64,000 bases of DNA from Lytechinus variegatus (lineage: Eukaryota > Echinodermata > Echinoidea > Temnopleuroida > Toxopneustidae). Both the position numbers and the translations under genes were made by a program. How positions within the stretch are numbered: the first letter of the stretch is position 1; every line of letters starts with the position of its first letter. This document shows positions 47,955 through 59,064 of this stretch, piece by piece. The DNA lies in the NCBI RefSeq assembly GCF_018143015.1, contig NC_054742.1, positions 53,887,195 to 53,951,194 of the forward strand, read 5' to 3'. The notes under the pieces are model-generated. The model made no database searches, had not been told where the DNA came from, and saw only the letters and a list, made by a program, of their open reading frames with translations.

Positions 47955-48190
47955 TCCCTCATTTGGGGTGTTTTATGGGACATTGCAAGAAACCTGCGAT
48001 AAATTGAAAGTCTATTTACGTTTCCGAAATCAATCATATGCCATACAATTGATTGATTGCTAATCTGATCAATGAAACAAGGAGTGTAATCTGAATGGCA
48101 TAAGTTAAAAGTGATCAATCCACTATAAAATTGCAACAGAATATTTGTAATTGATTGCAAACACTTTCTTGCAACACCCCCTAAGTCTCC
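47955..48190. mobile_element. Foldback related to 62500-62726
   Basis: Left GGACATTGCAAGAAACCTGC pairs with right TTTCTTGCAACACCCCC with mismatches, and inner AATTGATTGATTGC with ATTGATTGCAA motifs. It shares the CTTGCAACACCCC end with the 62.5 kb element. Confidence 0.5.
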
Positions 48191-48344
48191 AAGACTCTAT
48201 TCGTGTTCCATGTCTTCGCACCAAAAAAACACCCCTTTACATGTTTTCTTTGTTGCAGATGCTTTCACTGTCCAATCGCAGGTATCTCCGCTCCCTCCCT
48301 CCATCAATCAATCATCTAAAAACATGTTTTCTTGAGTAATATGC

Positions 48345-48892
48345 CCGGGGGGGGGGGCCACTTCCATTCACGAGTGGATACCATGCGCGACCATGGGGTA
48401 TCGAAAAGCATCCAAAACACGTAATTTCCATATTCTGAAAATGCACCCCTTAACAAGTATTGGCGTGTGAATATACCCCTACCCTTAACAAGTATTGGAA
48501 ACAAAACGATACTCTTGGCAAATATTCCTTGATATGAACCCCTAAACAAGTAAAGGAATGTTTTATTGTTACAGGTCCTTCGGTCGTCGGCTTTACCTTA
48601 TTTGGTTTAGTACTACCCCACCTTCTACACCTCGCGCAAATCTGATTCTAAACACGAAGTGTTGGGGCAAAAAGGACATCCTTTATAAAATATTTTAATT
48701 TTGTTTTATCATCCCCGCAAAAGCGCAAATTTGACCCCAAGAACGTTATTTTCCTAGCAAAATAGATACCCTTTTTTCTTTATTTTTGTGTTTTTGACAC
48801 CCTTATGCCCTATCGTGAAAAAGACATCCTTTTTACATGTTTTTTTTGGTCGTGCATGGTATCCACTCGTCAATGGAAGTGGCCACTTGGGG
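48345..48892. mobile_element. About 550-bp MITE with long inverted ends
   Basis: GGCCACTTCCATTCACGAGT, GGATACCATGCGCGACC at the left pair with GGTCGTGCATGGTATCC and ACTCGTCAATGGAAGTGGCC at the right. The flanks TAATATGC and TAATACAC match at 6 of 8. It contains no gene. Confidence 0.75.
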
Positions 48893-48929
48893 TAATACAC
48901 CTATCAATTGTAAGACGCACCCCTTGACC

Positions 48930-49110
48930 CCCGGGGATGGTGCGTCACTTGTCAGATGTGAGTCGGATTTTCATGTACCATGACGCACCTGTGTGTCTCG
49001 AATGTGACGGACCTTTTCTTGCGATGACTGTCTCTGGACGAAAAAATATGACGCACCAGTGCTAGATTTTGACTGACCATTGACTGTCTCCATGACGCAC
49101 TCCGTCTAGT
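48930..49110. repeat. Segment rich in ATGACGCAC motifs
   Basis: GTGCGTCA at 48941 and ATGACGCAC at about 48980, 49048 and 49092 alternate with TGACTGTCTC. The CpG content is higher than around it. This could be a decayed repeat or, less likely, a promoter-proximal region of HDAC11. Confidence 0.3.
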
Positions 49111-49119
49111 AAATCTCCG

Positions 49120-52100
49120 CGCGCACGTGCCGCTGTATCTCGCGATCAAAGAAATTGCATGAATACACACGCTATTGAGGCTAGTTCGAGGAGTACCGAT
49201 ACGTGGAGATTCAATTCAAAGCTTGACAATCCGCCTTTTGTTGATCACTATTCAAAGACTGAGGTATGTATATACAGTATTAAAAATCCCCGAACAAAAC
49301 TAGTTGGTTTTGAATACATGAAAATTGAGGATTTTCAGAATATTGTGATGCAAAGATTGAAATGATCGGGCAATGCTGCCTGATGTGTGAGTGCCGCGGG
49401 TGAGTTGCAAGACGTGTACAAGGCAGTGCAGTGGCCATGTACGGGCTGTTTTGAGATCGTGTGGTTGGTCGGTCTCGCCAAATGGAGGTCCCAAACAAAA
49501 ACTACAATCATTGAATCATTCAAAAATCGTATGTATTGTTGTGAAAATGTTGGAATTGTCATTTTGAAGTTGAAAAAAATGTGGTAGGAGAATTATTTAC
49601 TTGTACTTTAGAGCCTAGACTCACTCAGATCATGTACCAGAAATTGTTTTCCCCCGAATATCGGACACAATGCAATTGCCAAAAGTCGGACGCGACAAGC
49701 AGTGCACCGCGATCCACAAGTACAGTGGACGTCATATACAGTATACGCATTCACAATTCCATCGGCAGTGGTGTCCGAAATTTGGAAGAGTGGCAAATTT
49801 CGAAGGGTGTCGAACCGGGAAACACTCCGGTGGCCGTTGCAGATCGAACATGTGTCATCCCAGCGGCGATATTTCCGGCAAATATCACTTCTCCCAAACC
49901 AGATTTTTTGGTCATAGATCTTTTGAGTCCAAAATAAATTAGAATCTAGAGGGTCATAAGCAGGAATATTGGAAGTCATAATTATGGATTTTATACAGGA
50001 TTTTTTTTGAGCAAAAATACAGCTTCAGATCATACTCACAGCTGGCCTTGGTGTACTGCTTGGTGCAATGGGAGTGCGAAAGTGCAAAGTGCCCTGTACT
50101 AGCTGTGTGAGCATGCGATATCCAAGCAGTTGCAGGGCAGGAGTCGAGTTGCTTGCCTCTTTCATGCGATATTCGGGCACTCATAAGCGGGGGGGGGGGT
50201 TCTTTTTTTTGCTTGTAAATTTGTATTCCCTCATTCCCCTAAATTTGGATGGACCCCCCCCTAAAATTAGGTTGCTAACCTTTTTTTTTTTGCTGGTCAA
50301 TTTTTCTATCATGTGTCTATCCTTAGTTTTCAGGTGGATACCCCCTCCCGAATTTTTGGAATAGGGCACAATCGGGAGCAATATTAAAACCTTTTCATTT
50401 TTTCCTGCATCCCCCCTAAATTTCTTGGCTTCTCCCGCCAAAGTGGGCACTTCAAAGTTTATTACTCTCCATCGTATCCAATGCTCATTTATTTATGTGT
50501 ATCGCCCAATGTTTAATTTTGGAATTGGATGTTTGAAATCCATATCCTCCAGCAAAATTCCAAGAAAATAATGAATGGCTTCAGACTCGGTCATGATCGA
50601 GCTCCAAACACATTGTCGTGGAAACCATTCTTTATTTTTTGGAAGGGTTCAATATGCCCTTCCCGTACAAATTCTGCAGCTTTTATGATTTTTTTTGGCA
50701 GTCCGAGTTTCTGCATTTTATTCAAGATCAATTACAACTAAATAAGTTCATACAATAATGACAAAAATTAATACATTTTTTATGTGACAATCGAGAAAGT
50801 ATAAGATTCAAAACTGTATACAAATATTAAAGCATGTAAGATATTGAAATATTAAGTTGGGTTCAAATGCAGGTGACAACTATATTAAATAAGCAGGAAA
50901 CTGCTTGAAACAATAGTAGCCGATTTTAACATAACAAGGTTGCAGAATCACATGTAGGACATGGTTCAGTATTCTTGCTTTTCTAGGTTTCATTTGACTT
51001 GGATTTCTCTTTTCTTTTATATTCATGTGGATTTTGAACCCTGAAACTCCGGGGGGGGGGGGGGAGGGGTGTAATCCGCCCCCAATACTTATTGTGATAA
51101 ATTTGCTGCGTAAATTAATTCTACCGCGTGGCTCACCGACTTTTTACTTTTCCATTTTCGCGCATTTTTTGAGGGGAAATTTGTGATGCCTGTGTATGCG
51201 GTTACAAAATTATGCAATATGTCAGACCCAAAACTGCTTAAATTCATGGTACAGATCCAATGCAAATTTTTTTTTAACCAAAACAATTCTTTTGTCAAAA
51301 GTACATTTGATTGGAAAAAGAGTCTGTGAATATAAATTAGCAATTTGTGGGTGAGATCTCAGGGGGAAGATCTCCCCCCTACTGTGAGATGGTTCCAAAT
51401 AGCCTGACTTTATTTGAAAAATGTTATTACTAAACAGGCAGTTATGGTTTAGTATAAACCAACGGGGTTAAAAGAAAAGAAAAAAAAATCTCCCCAAAGT
51501 TGCTGAAATGTATTTCTGATCTTTACACCCTTAAAATGACCATCAATTTTCATCATTTTCTCCAAAATTAGTTTGATTAATAGGTGAAAAGTATCAAGAA
51601 AATGACACATAGGTTCTATCAGGATCTATTGGAGTCAAGAAAAAGGGGGAATATTCTTTATTTTCTTGATAGTTTTCAACTAAATCATATTAATTGCAAG
51701 GAAATATGAAATAGAATAGAAGGTTATTTCTTGGATGTGAATATGTGAAATTTCATCAACTTTGAGATAGGTCCCCCCCCCCTTAAGATGTTTGGCAATA
51801 TATTAAAAATTTAATGCTGTACATAGTTTGAACATTGTTTTAAGTCAGCTCTAAAAAATGCACAAGGGTATTCCCCTCCACAAAATATACAATTTGGATA
51901 AATATAAAAGACATTGTTAAAGGGGGATGTCAATTTTTACGAAAACTGATTCCCTTATTTTGTTATATGACTCATGTTGATGAAAGTGAAATGTACCAGA
52001 TCACCAACGGTAACCCCCTACCCCCCTGAAATGCAGCTATCACTAAATCCTGTTCATTTCTAGATTTATGCCCTAAAAAGTGAATGATGTGGAGGATATA

Positions 52101-52360
52101 AAATGAAAATGTGTTTTATTTGAAGATTTTATTTGGAATTCAATTTGAACAGAGTAAAATAATTTTTTTTTATAAAAGCTTAGGTCTGAAAATTTAAGGA
52201 TATGTTTTTTTTTTTACAAAAGTGTAATGAACTGTTAAATATCATTTCTCATCAAGTATCAAAAGTTGCAGACTGAATTTACTGAAAATTGAAACTCAAA
52301 ATTGAACTTATGATCCTGATGGAAATTTAATTTTTGCAGTAAGTTTCAGCATCCGCTTTC
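49120..52360. other. Stretch without a supported gene
   Basis: Contains CpG-richer sequence at about 49120-49500 and 49640-49940, and G- or C-runs near 50190, 51050 and 51775. The open frames at 49581-49979 overlap on both strands and have no recognisable domain. It could hold the 5' UTR exon of HDAC11 (minus strand) or of the gene at 54119 (plus strand), but no site can be chosen. Confidence 0.35.
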
Positions 52361-52936
52361 TTAAAGGACAAGTCCACCCAAAAAAAATTGATTTAAATAA
52401 ACAGAGAAAAATTCAACAGACATAACACTGAAAATTTCATCAAAATAAGAAAGTTGTGGCATTTTAAAGTTTCGCTTATTTTTAACAAAATAGTTATATG
52501 AACGTGCCAGTTACATCCAAATGAGAGAGTTGATGACATCACTCACTATTTCTTTTGTATTTTATTATATGAAATATGAAATATTTTTATTTTCTCTTCA
52601 TTGTCATGTGAAATGAAGTTTCATTCCTCCCTGAACTCGTGGAATTCCATTATTTTATCATTTTGTGCTTCAGGCAAGGAGGTCCTAATCGTCAAATTCA
52701 TGTTGTATAATTCAAACAATAAAAAAACAAAAGAAATAGTGAGTGACATTATCAACTCTCATTTGGATGTAACTGGCTCGTTCATATAATTATTTTGTTA
52801 AAAATGAGTAAAAGTTTGAAATGTCATAACTTTCTTATTTTACATCCGATTTTGATGAAATTTTCAGCATTGTGCTTGTCTGATTTTTCTCTGTTGATTC
52901 AAATCAACATTTTTCTGAGGTGGACTTGACCTTTAA
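52361..52936. mobile_element. 576-bp foldback MITE flanked by TTAA
   Basis: Left arm from TTAAAGGACAAGTCCACC through GTTACATCCAAATGAGAGAG and TGATGACATCACTCACTATT pairs with the right arm ending GGTGGACTTGACCTTTAA. The arms are over 200 bp each and highly similar. Related but decayed sequence lies at 63570-63960. Confidence 0.85.
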
Positions 52937-54118
52937 TTTTGTGTGAGCCATATTTAATGTTTAGTGTTTGATTACAAAAAAGAAATATAAACCTTTTTGG
53001 AAGGAGTATGAAACGAGTAAGAAGAAATATTAAGAAGCAGCTTAAATGGGTACTTCAGGCTGAAAATAATTATATCTAATAAAATAAAATTTTTTGAGAA
53101 ATGTCACATTTCTTATGAACTTTTTTTTTTTGCTTGTCAAATTTTCCATGGGAAAGTTTACCCCCTGATGGAAAATCCTAGGTATGCCACAGGCAAAAAC
53201 AACCAATAACGTGCATGACAGTTCGCCTTTAATTTTGAATTAGCTCTGTGGAAATTATTTTCTTTAAGGCCATGGTTCTTGAACTCACCACATTGTTATT
53301 AAATTACCAAAATTGTATACAGTAATAGCGCACCCAGCGGTATAAAAATGGTCATAACTTTGAAAATATTTTACCTTCCCACACAAAAATATACTTCTCT
53401 GAATGGAAATTTCATGGGGTTTAAAAAAAAAAGGATGGAAAAGAAGGTAATTGAAAATGAGGTAGGGTGAATGGCTCACATCAGGATCTTAAAACTACCA
53501 TTTTTGTATTATGAAATTCCATGTCAGATGATATATAAGTTAAAGGGGTTCATTCAATTCATCGAGGTCATTTTGATATGCAAATTTATGCAAATTTCAA
53601 ATATTGAAAACTGAAAACTGACATTTTCCACCAGTTTTTACAGTACATTAATTTCTAACAAGTCATCAATTAATGATTCTTTGATGTGTATGGCGGTGTA
53701 TTCTACCTATTAACCATTATATTTAGCTGTAAATGAGACCAAAATTAAATCTGTAGCCCCCTGTATATCAAAGTTGTTCATGTTTCAAATTTGAAACTTG
53801 ACTCTCCCATGGATCTGTGTGTACCACTCCCCACCCCCCCCACACCCTCACCATTTTTCATTCTACCAATAATGGTGTCACAAATTTATGCGCCACCCTG
53901 TTAATTCTTACATGATAGTGTACATATTCAGCTTTAAAATGACACCAATTTTAAACCTCTCTGTTCAACCAAGATTTTGTATGTTTAACCGAATGAAATT
54001 TTAAAATGCATTACAAAAGCAGCTTTTTATGTGACGAGTTCATGACACATGGCCGTAATCTAAGTGTTTTGAATATTGAACTCATGTCCAAATTATTACT
54101 TGTCTTACTTTTTGACAG

Positions 54119-57100
54119 GGTACAGCGATGGCTGCTCCTCGGATTCTAGCAATTATTGAGGTAGATGGAAAAGAAATGTCCAAAAAGCCTGTTCGTGCTC
54201 GAACAATTGATGAATGTCACCAGGAAGCTGTGAAGATATGCCCCCAAATTGCAGCTCTACAACTTCAGCGTGCATTAGTCTACGATAAAGGGTTTGAAGA
54301 CTATATCGATTACGATGAGCATGTTCCGGTGGAAAATGACAAGATTAGATTGCAGTTTGTATCACTGGCTCAATCAACCTCAGCTTCAGCAGTACATGTA
54401 CATAGCGAAGTGCCATCTATTGTAAGCAGTGAGGGAGCATCCTCTTCGCCAGGGGGTGAAGCAGCTAGAGCGAGTACATCTTATGAAGATAATCCTCCTA
54501 CATGTAGGACAAGTCAAGCAACTCTTAAATTCACTGGTGGAAAGCTCTCAATCAGTCGGGAACCACCAAGTCAAAGTCCACCTGTGAGTGATAAAACCGA
54601 TGAAGAAATCGAAGAAAGAGCCAAAATATTTGGCAAGGATGGCAAAAATCTCAACAAGTACCAGAAAAAGATCAATGAAGCCGCTTCCCGTCTTGCAAAA
54701 GCCAACCCAACTCTGCTGGAGACGAGAGGACTCCTCCTCGTAAAGGCGAGAGAAGCGGTGCACACAAGTGGTTACGAGTATGCACATGGAAAGAAAACGA
54801 GAAGTAAAGTCTTGGGAAGTAAAAAACAGAAGAAGGAATCAAACTACTCCAAGGAAACAACAAGAGAAGACCGTCTTGAAGAAATCACGGAAATAGTCCA
54901 GAGTACAGAGACCCAAATCATATTTCTCGAGAAGGGTAAAGAAAGAGCTGTCACTTCCAACCAGTATGGACAAGCGGCTGCTTTTGAGCAGCAAATATCA
55001 GAGCTAAAACTGAAACTAAGAAAGCTTAAACTTGAGAAGGCAGAGATAGGTAACAAGTCTGATGCTTTGAAGAAGAGGAGGGTAAGAAGGAAAATCAAAG
55101 GAAGTGAAAGTGGATCTTCATCAAAGAAAGTCAAGGTGATGGGTGATTCTGAGGCAGATGCAGAAGAGGTCAATATTTTGGAGGAAAAGAGTATGGAAAT
55201 TAGAGAGGCTAGCACTGGTGAAATGGCTCAAGGTTTTGATGAGAGCAACATGGATGACGTTGCAACTGATCATATGGAAAGTGGAGGATCTGTCACTGAA
55301 GAGAGGAGCATAGATAATGACGAAGTCAACGCTGATGCAGTTGCAGATTCTGGTCACGAGACAGCAGAGCACCTGCTCGAGAACATCTATGCCAGCCTCA
55401 CTCAACAAGTTGAGGTGAGAGAAGCAGACAGTAGCTGCGATGAAGATGAGGCTACAGAAAGCAACAGCAGTGAAGTGCTAGAAGCAGAGTGACATGACTC
55501 TCTCAACAACGTTCCATTCAATGAAAAAAAACTGATGGAAGCAGAGGCATTAGGGAGCAATTTCAGCAAGAAGGATGGAATTTACTATTCTTCACTTTCT
55601 GGTATATCAATGAGGAATTTCATAGACACAAAGAACATAATTTGTAACAGAACGCACATTCAACCATGCGAGCGCTGCTCAGCAATTGTGAAGATGGCAA
55701 CAGCAGTTGATGAAAGGGGAATTGTAGCATTGAAGGAATTGTATCATATGACCACTGATGCCGGTTACAAAAGTGATAAGGCTGTTAGGAAAATAATGCA
55801 GCTACCTGCTGTTGTGTTTGCTGCTGGTGCAGGAAAAAAACGCCTTTTTGTTGCCGAGTATGTGACAAATTTTGACTACAATAATATGATTCACCACCTC
55901 AACCTTGTGCCACCTAAAATACAGCTTCACTTCTCAAAAGATGAGATGAAAGAGATATGCTCCCTTGCTTCAAGTGAAAAAGATAGAAGCCTCATAAAAT
56001 ATGTAGCTATTAAATCACATAACCTTAGTGCAAAACAAAGCAAGAAGAGGCTAGGAGTTCACAACCCAAAGATGCTCTTACAAAATGTTGCAGATGCCAT
56101 CGTCCAACAGAAACAGATCCATGACTCGATGTGGGATCTCGCACTTGCACAAGCTACAGCTGAACTGAAAGCCGCGTCAGGACAAGACACTGACAGTGAC
56201 AAAGATGAAGTAGACTCAAGTACATTCAGCTCTGACAGTGACCTGGATATGACCCTCACACAATCATCAGAACAACCAATGATAGAAACTGAGTCGGAGA
56301 GTGATAATCCGGAGGAGTACTTGACCATAAAGGATACAAGCAGTAAGAAGGCAAAGGAAATGGTGAAGAAGATATCGAAAACGATTTTGAGGAGGACTGA
56401 AAGAATTGCTGCTAAGAAATTGTCAAAAGAATGTCTGTTGAAACGGAAGCTACCGAAGCGTGTGTCGCGAATAGTAGCAAAGTATCCTGACATCGGGAAA
56501 GTTATGGAGAACTATGTTCACGACAATATGGTTGGAGCGGATGCATGGAGAAGAACAGGTGTGCTCACGTTTGACGGAAATTTGAAACGAGGGAAAAGAG
56601 TCACATACCAAAGGATTTTGGAGCATCTGCAGGATCACTACCAGGATAAGTTCTCGTATGGGACGATAGTTCAGTTGTGTGCCTGCCACAATAGAAAGCG
56701 GATATCTGCCAAACGATACAAAGGTGTTGCACAGATAACATCCAGGAGAGCCCGTAAGGGCTGGAACATCAGACTTAATCCCGACAGTCACTGGAGTAAT
56801 ACCTTATACAGGGATCTCGATACACTGCAATTACAAGATGGCCGAAATAAATTGGTACTTAACAGGGATGATGCCGCAGGTTTCCGCCTCGACACAACCT
56901 ATACACATAAACAATACAAAAGCGTTTCATTGAAAGAGCAGCCAGAGCTCACTACCCACACAGACTATGTAAACAAATACAAGTCGGTACTACAGACCTC
57001 CATGCACCTCATTGTCGAAACAGAAAACACTGCTCAAAAGGTACTTGGTGTTGTGAAGGCCCATCAGCTGTACCCAAAAGACCCATCGCAGCACATGGCT

Positions 57101-58837
57101 GACTTGTATATGATGGCCAAAATGGACGAATTCGCAACTGACATGCACAAGCCCATCGACTGCATACGCGTGGATGGGGCATCCGATGAGGGACCTACAC
57201 ACCTGGAAGTCCAGTTTTTGTGGACAGAATGGCATCTTAACATGGCGAAGTATTGCACGCTGTTGACAGCGCGATATGCAGGTGGTAGCTACCTAAACCC
57301 AGTAGAGCTTATGAATGGCTGCCTGACAAGAGCTCATGCAAATATGTTCATCCCATCCACAATTCATGGTTCTAATTTCAATGAACAAGGGATAGATGAG
57401 GCTGCTCTAGAGAAAAACTTGCGGACAGCAACACAGGTTTACATCAATCGCTGTAATGACGCACCAGCTGGTAGGTCCAATATCAAGCTTGTGGAGGGAT
57501 GTAGAGATGAACATGCAGCTGAAATTCACGCAAGAAAGCCTCATCTTCTAACTTTCCTGAAAGGATCAAAGAAGAGCAAGCAAGAGCTTAAGCAAAAACA
57601 ACCAGATTTGTATGCCCACTTTCAGATGGTTTGGGACTTACGTGAGAGACACATGCAAAAGGGGCTTCCTCATTATGTGTTCCAGCTCCTACCCTGTTAT
57701 GACGATGCGTGTCCCCATCCAGTTTGTAGGAGAGAAAGAGAAGACATTTGCTGGTTTAATGGTGGGCCCCCATTGTCATTTGTGCCAGTTCCAGTTGCTG
57801 ACCCAAGTCAACCATGGGGTGGACCATGCAGCAAATGCAGTGGACACTGCAATGGACACTACAAGCAATTTCCAGACAACTTGACAGGCAGCAAGTGTCA
57901 ACCTCCACGAGATGTCATCGGTGATGCTTTCAAAACATTAGAACGGCCAAATGGCGAATTCAAAGAAGAAAGCATTACAAAGTTGGCCAGAGAAAATTTG
58001 TTATCTGTTGAGGATGTAAAAATGTGGACTGAGCACCTGGAGTCAGTGAAACAAAGACGGCTTTATGGTGCGCTCAAAGCACAGAGAACGAGGAGGGAAA
58101 AAAAAATGGCTGCAGCACAAGGTCCACGAACTGAAAATCTACATGTAGATGCCGAGTTAGGAGCTCACCAAACCCAAGGCTTACAAGATGAAGGCAGTAG
58201 TAGTGGCAATGAGGAAGACGATCAAGAAATCGAAGGCTCCGATGATAACGGAAGTGAGGGGGATGATGAGGCAGAAGAGGATGACTACTGTATATGCCAT
58301 CGGTAAGATTCACTGAGTTCACATCAGATCCTCAGTAACTATGTTTGATAAAACTTGCTTATAATTAATCTTTGAATTGCAAGTATAAAAAATATTGTTT
58401 CTCCTACCCATTACCAACTTCTGCTCAGAAAATGTAAATTTTAGCTGGTTATAAATGATGCAGAAATCTTTTTTTGTATTTGATATGTGTGCCTTGCATA
58501 GTTTTGTCATAAATTTCCACATGTGTAGGATTGTGGTTGATCACAAATTTTCCCTGACAATGTTGCTGAGCGACTTGTTCATTCGTTACTTGCTCTTCCC
58601 AAATGAAATCTTAACCAATTTTATACCCAATGCAAATAAAAGGGGTTTATGCCATTTATAAGATATTTGTGTGTTCATATTTTAATTAATGTTTTTCTTT
58701 TTTTAATTTTCAGTGGAGAATATGGGCGAATGATTGGCTGTGACAATGTTGCTTGTATTCAGCAGTGGTTCCATTACGAATGTGTTGGCATTAGACGCAA
58801 ACCAAGAGGGTCATGGTACTGCCCCAATTGTAGGTGA
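54119..58837 (+). CDS. DDE-transposase-like gene with ubiquitin-like N-terminus and PHD finger
   Basis: Exon 54119-58302 (after a TTTTTGACAG acceptor) splices to 58714-58837. One frame runs from ATG 54128 to the donor CATCG|GTAAGA, broken only by a TGA at 55490-55492, and then through the second exon to TGA 58835-58837. If read through it would be 1,432 codons. Parts, in order: a ubiquitin-like/PB1-like domain; a coiled coil and acidic linker; basic and acidic linkers; a DDE-type core; a Cys-His cluster; and an ING-type PHD finger. I recognise the general type (transposase-derived proteins with PHD ends in invertebrates and fish) but cannot name the superfamily. No terminal inverted repeats were found, so it may be a domesticated gene or an element with lost ends. 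Confidence 0.8.
54128..55492 (+). CDS. N-terminal part (ORF1): ubiquitin-like plus coiled-coil protein
   Basis: 454 codons. Residues 1-80 show strand-helix-strand order of a beta-grasp domain: [57 protein letters not shown]. The pattern v-yD-x-x-fEdyiD is common in PB1/doublecortin-like domains of transposon-derived proteins (inference). Residues about 80-150 are Ser/Pro-rich. Residues 150-245 include a basic helix region with [20 protein letters not shown]. About 245-320 is a coiled coil ending in a basic [11 protein letters not shown] signal-like stretch, and the rest is acidic. TGA at 55490-55492 ends it, in the same frame as ORF2. Confidence 0.75.
   Translation: MAAPRILAIIEVDGKEMSKKPVRARTIDECHQEAVKICPQIAALQLQRALVYDKGFEDYIDYDEHVPVENDKIRLQFVSLAQSTSASAVHVHSEVPSIVSSEGASSSPGGEAARASTSYEDNPPTCRTSQATLKFTGGKLSISREPPSQSPPVSDKTDEEIEERAKIFGKDGKNLNKYQKKINEAASRLAKANPTLLETRGLLLVKAREAVHTSGYEYAHGKKTRSKVLGSKKQKKESNYSKETTREDRLEEITEIVQSTETQIIFLEKGKERAVTSNQYGQAAAFEQQISELKLKLRKLKLEKAEIGNKSDALKKRRVRRKIKGSESGSSSKKVKVMGDSEADAEEVNILEEKSMEIREASTGEMAQGFDESNMDDVATDHMESGGSVTEERSIDNDEVNADAVADSGHETAEHLLENIYASLTQQVEVREADSSCDEDEATESNSSEVLEAE
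55535..58302 (+). CDS. DDE-type transposase-like core (ORF2, first exon)
   Basis: 922 codons plus two bases from its own ATG, though the frame is open back to the TGA at 55490. Candidate acidic triad: D445/D446 ([12 protein letters not shown]), D547 ([12 protein letters not shown]) and E591 ([16 protein letters not shown]). The spacing and the NPxE helix resemble DDE transposases; catalysis is inferred. Residues about 210-270 are acidic, and 270-340 are lysine- and arginine-rich, fitting DNA binding. A Cys-His cluster follows the core ([14 protein letters not shown] and [11 protein letters not shown]), then a helical and acidic C-terminal linker that leads into the split PHD finger. Confidence 0.8.
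58714..58837 (+). CDS. Second exon: most of an ING-type PHD finger
   Basis: Acceptor TTTTAATTTTCAG. Joined to the end of the first exon (YCICH), it completes [20 protein letters not shown] and [20 protein letters not shown], then TGA. ORF2-based zinc ligands are C919, C921, C932, C937, H943, C946, C959 and C962, a full C4HC3 set. Aromatic-cage positions Y918, Y926 and W941 match those of ING PHD fingers, which bind trimethylated H3K4. An intron inside the finger is unusual for a transposase. Confidence 0.88.
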
Positions 58838-59064
58838 ACACATTCCCCAGCAGGACTATATCAAACATGTCAACTTTGAGAAATTCTAGGAACCATAACC
58901 AGAATGTCCTTCTGCCGGTATACCGAGTGCTATGCTGAGGCCTGACTATGCGAAAATAATTCTGATGGAAAGCTTCACTGTGGTAAATGAATATCAATCT
59001 GAAGTAAATAGATGACACCCGTTAACCAACATTAAGTGACTATTTCTTACCAATATGATTGAAT

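Noticed and set aside
49581-49979. Open frames on both strands near a CpG-richer region, one with several Cys
   Set aside because: No recognisable domain, no clear splice sites, and both strands open; kept only as an unexplained stretch.
55481-55546. A 56-bp intron removing the UGA between the two GAAGCAGAG direct repeats
   Set aside because: A GTGACA donor and GCAG acceptor exist, but removal of 56 bp breaks the frame and the length is very short for an intron.
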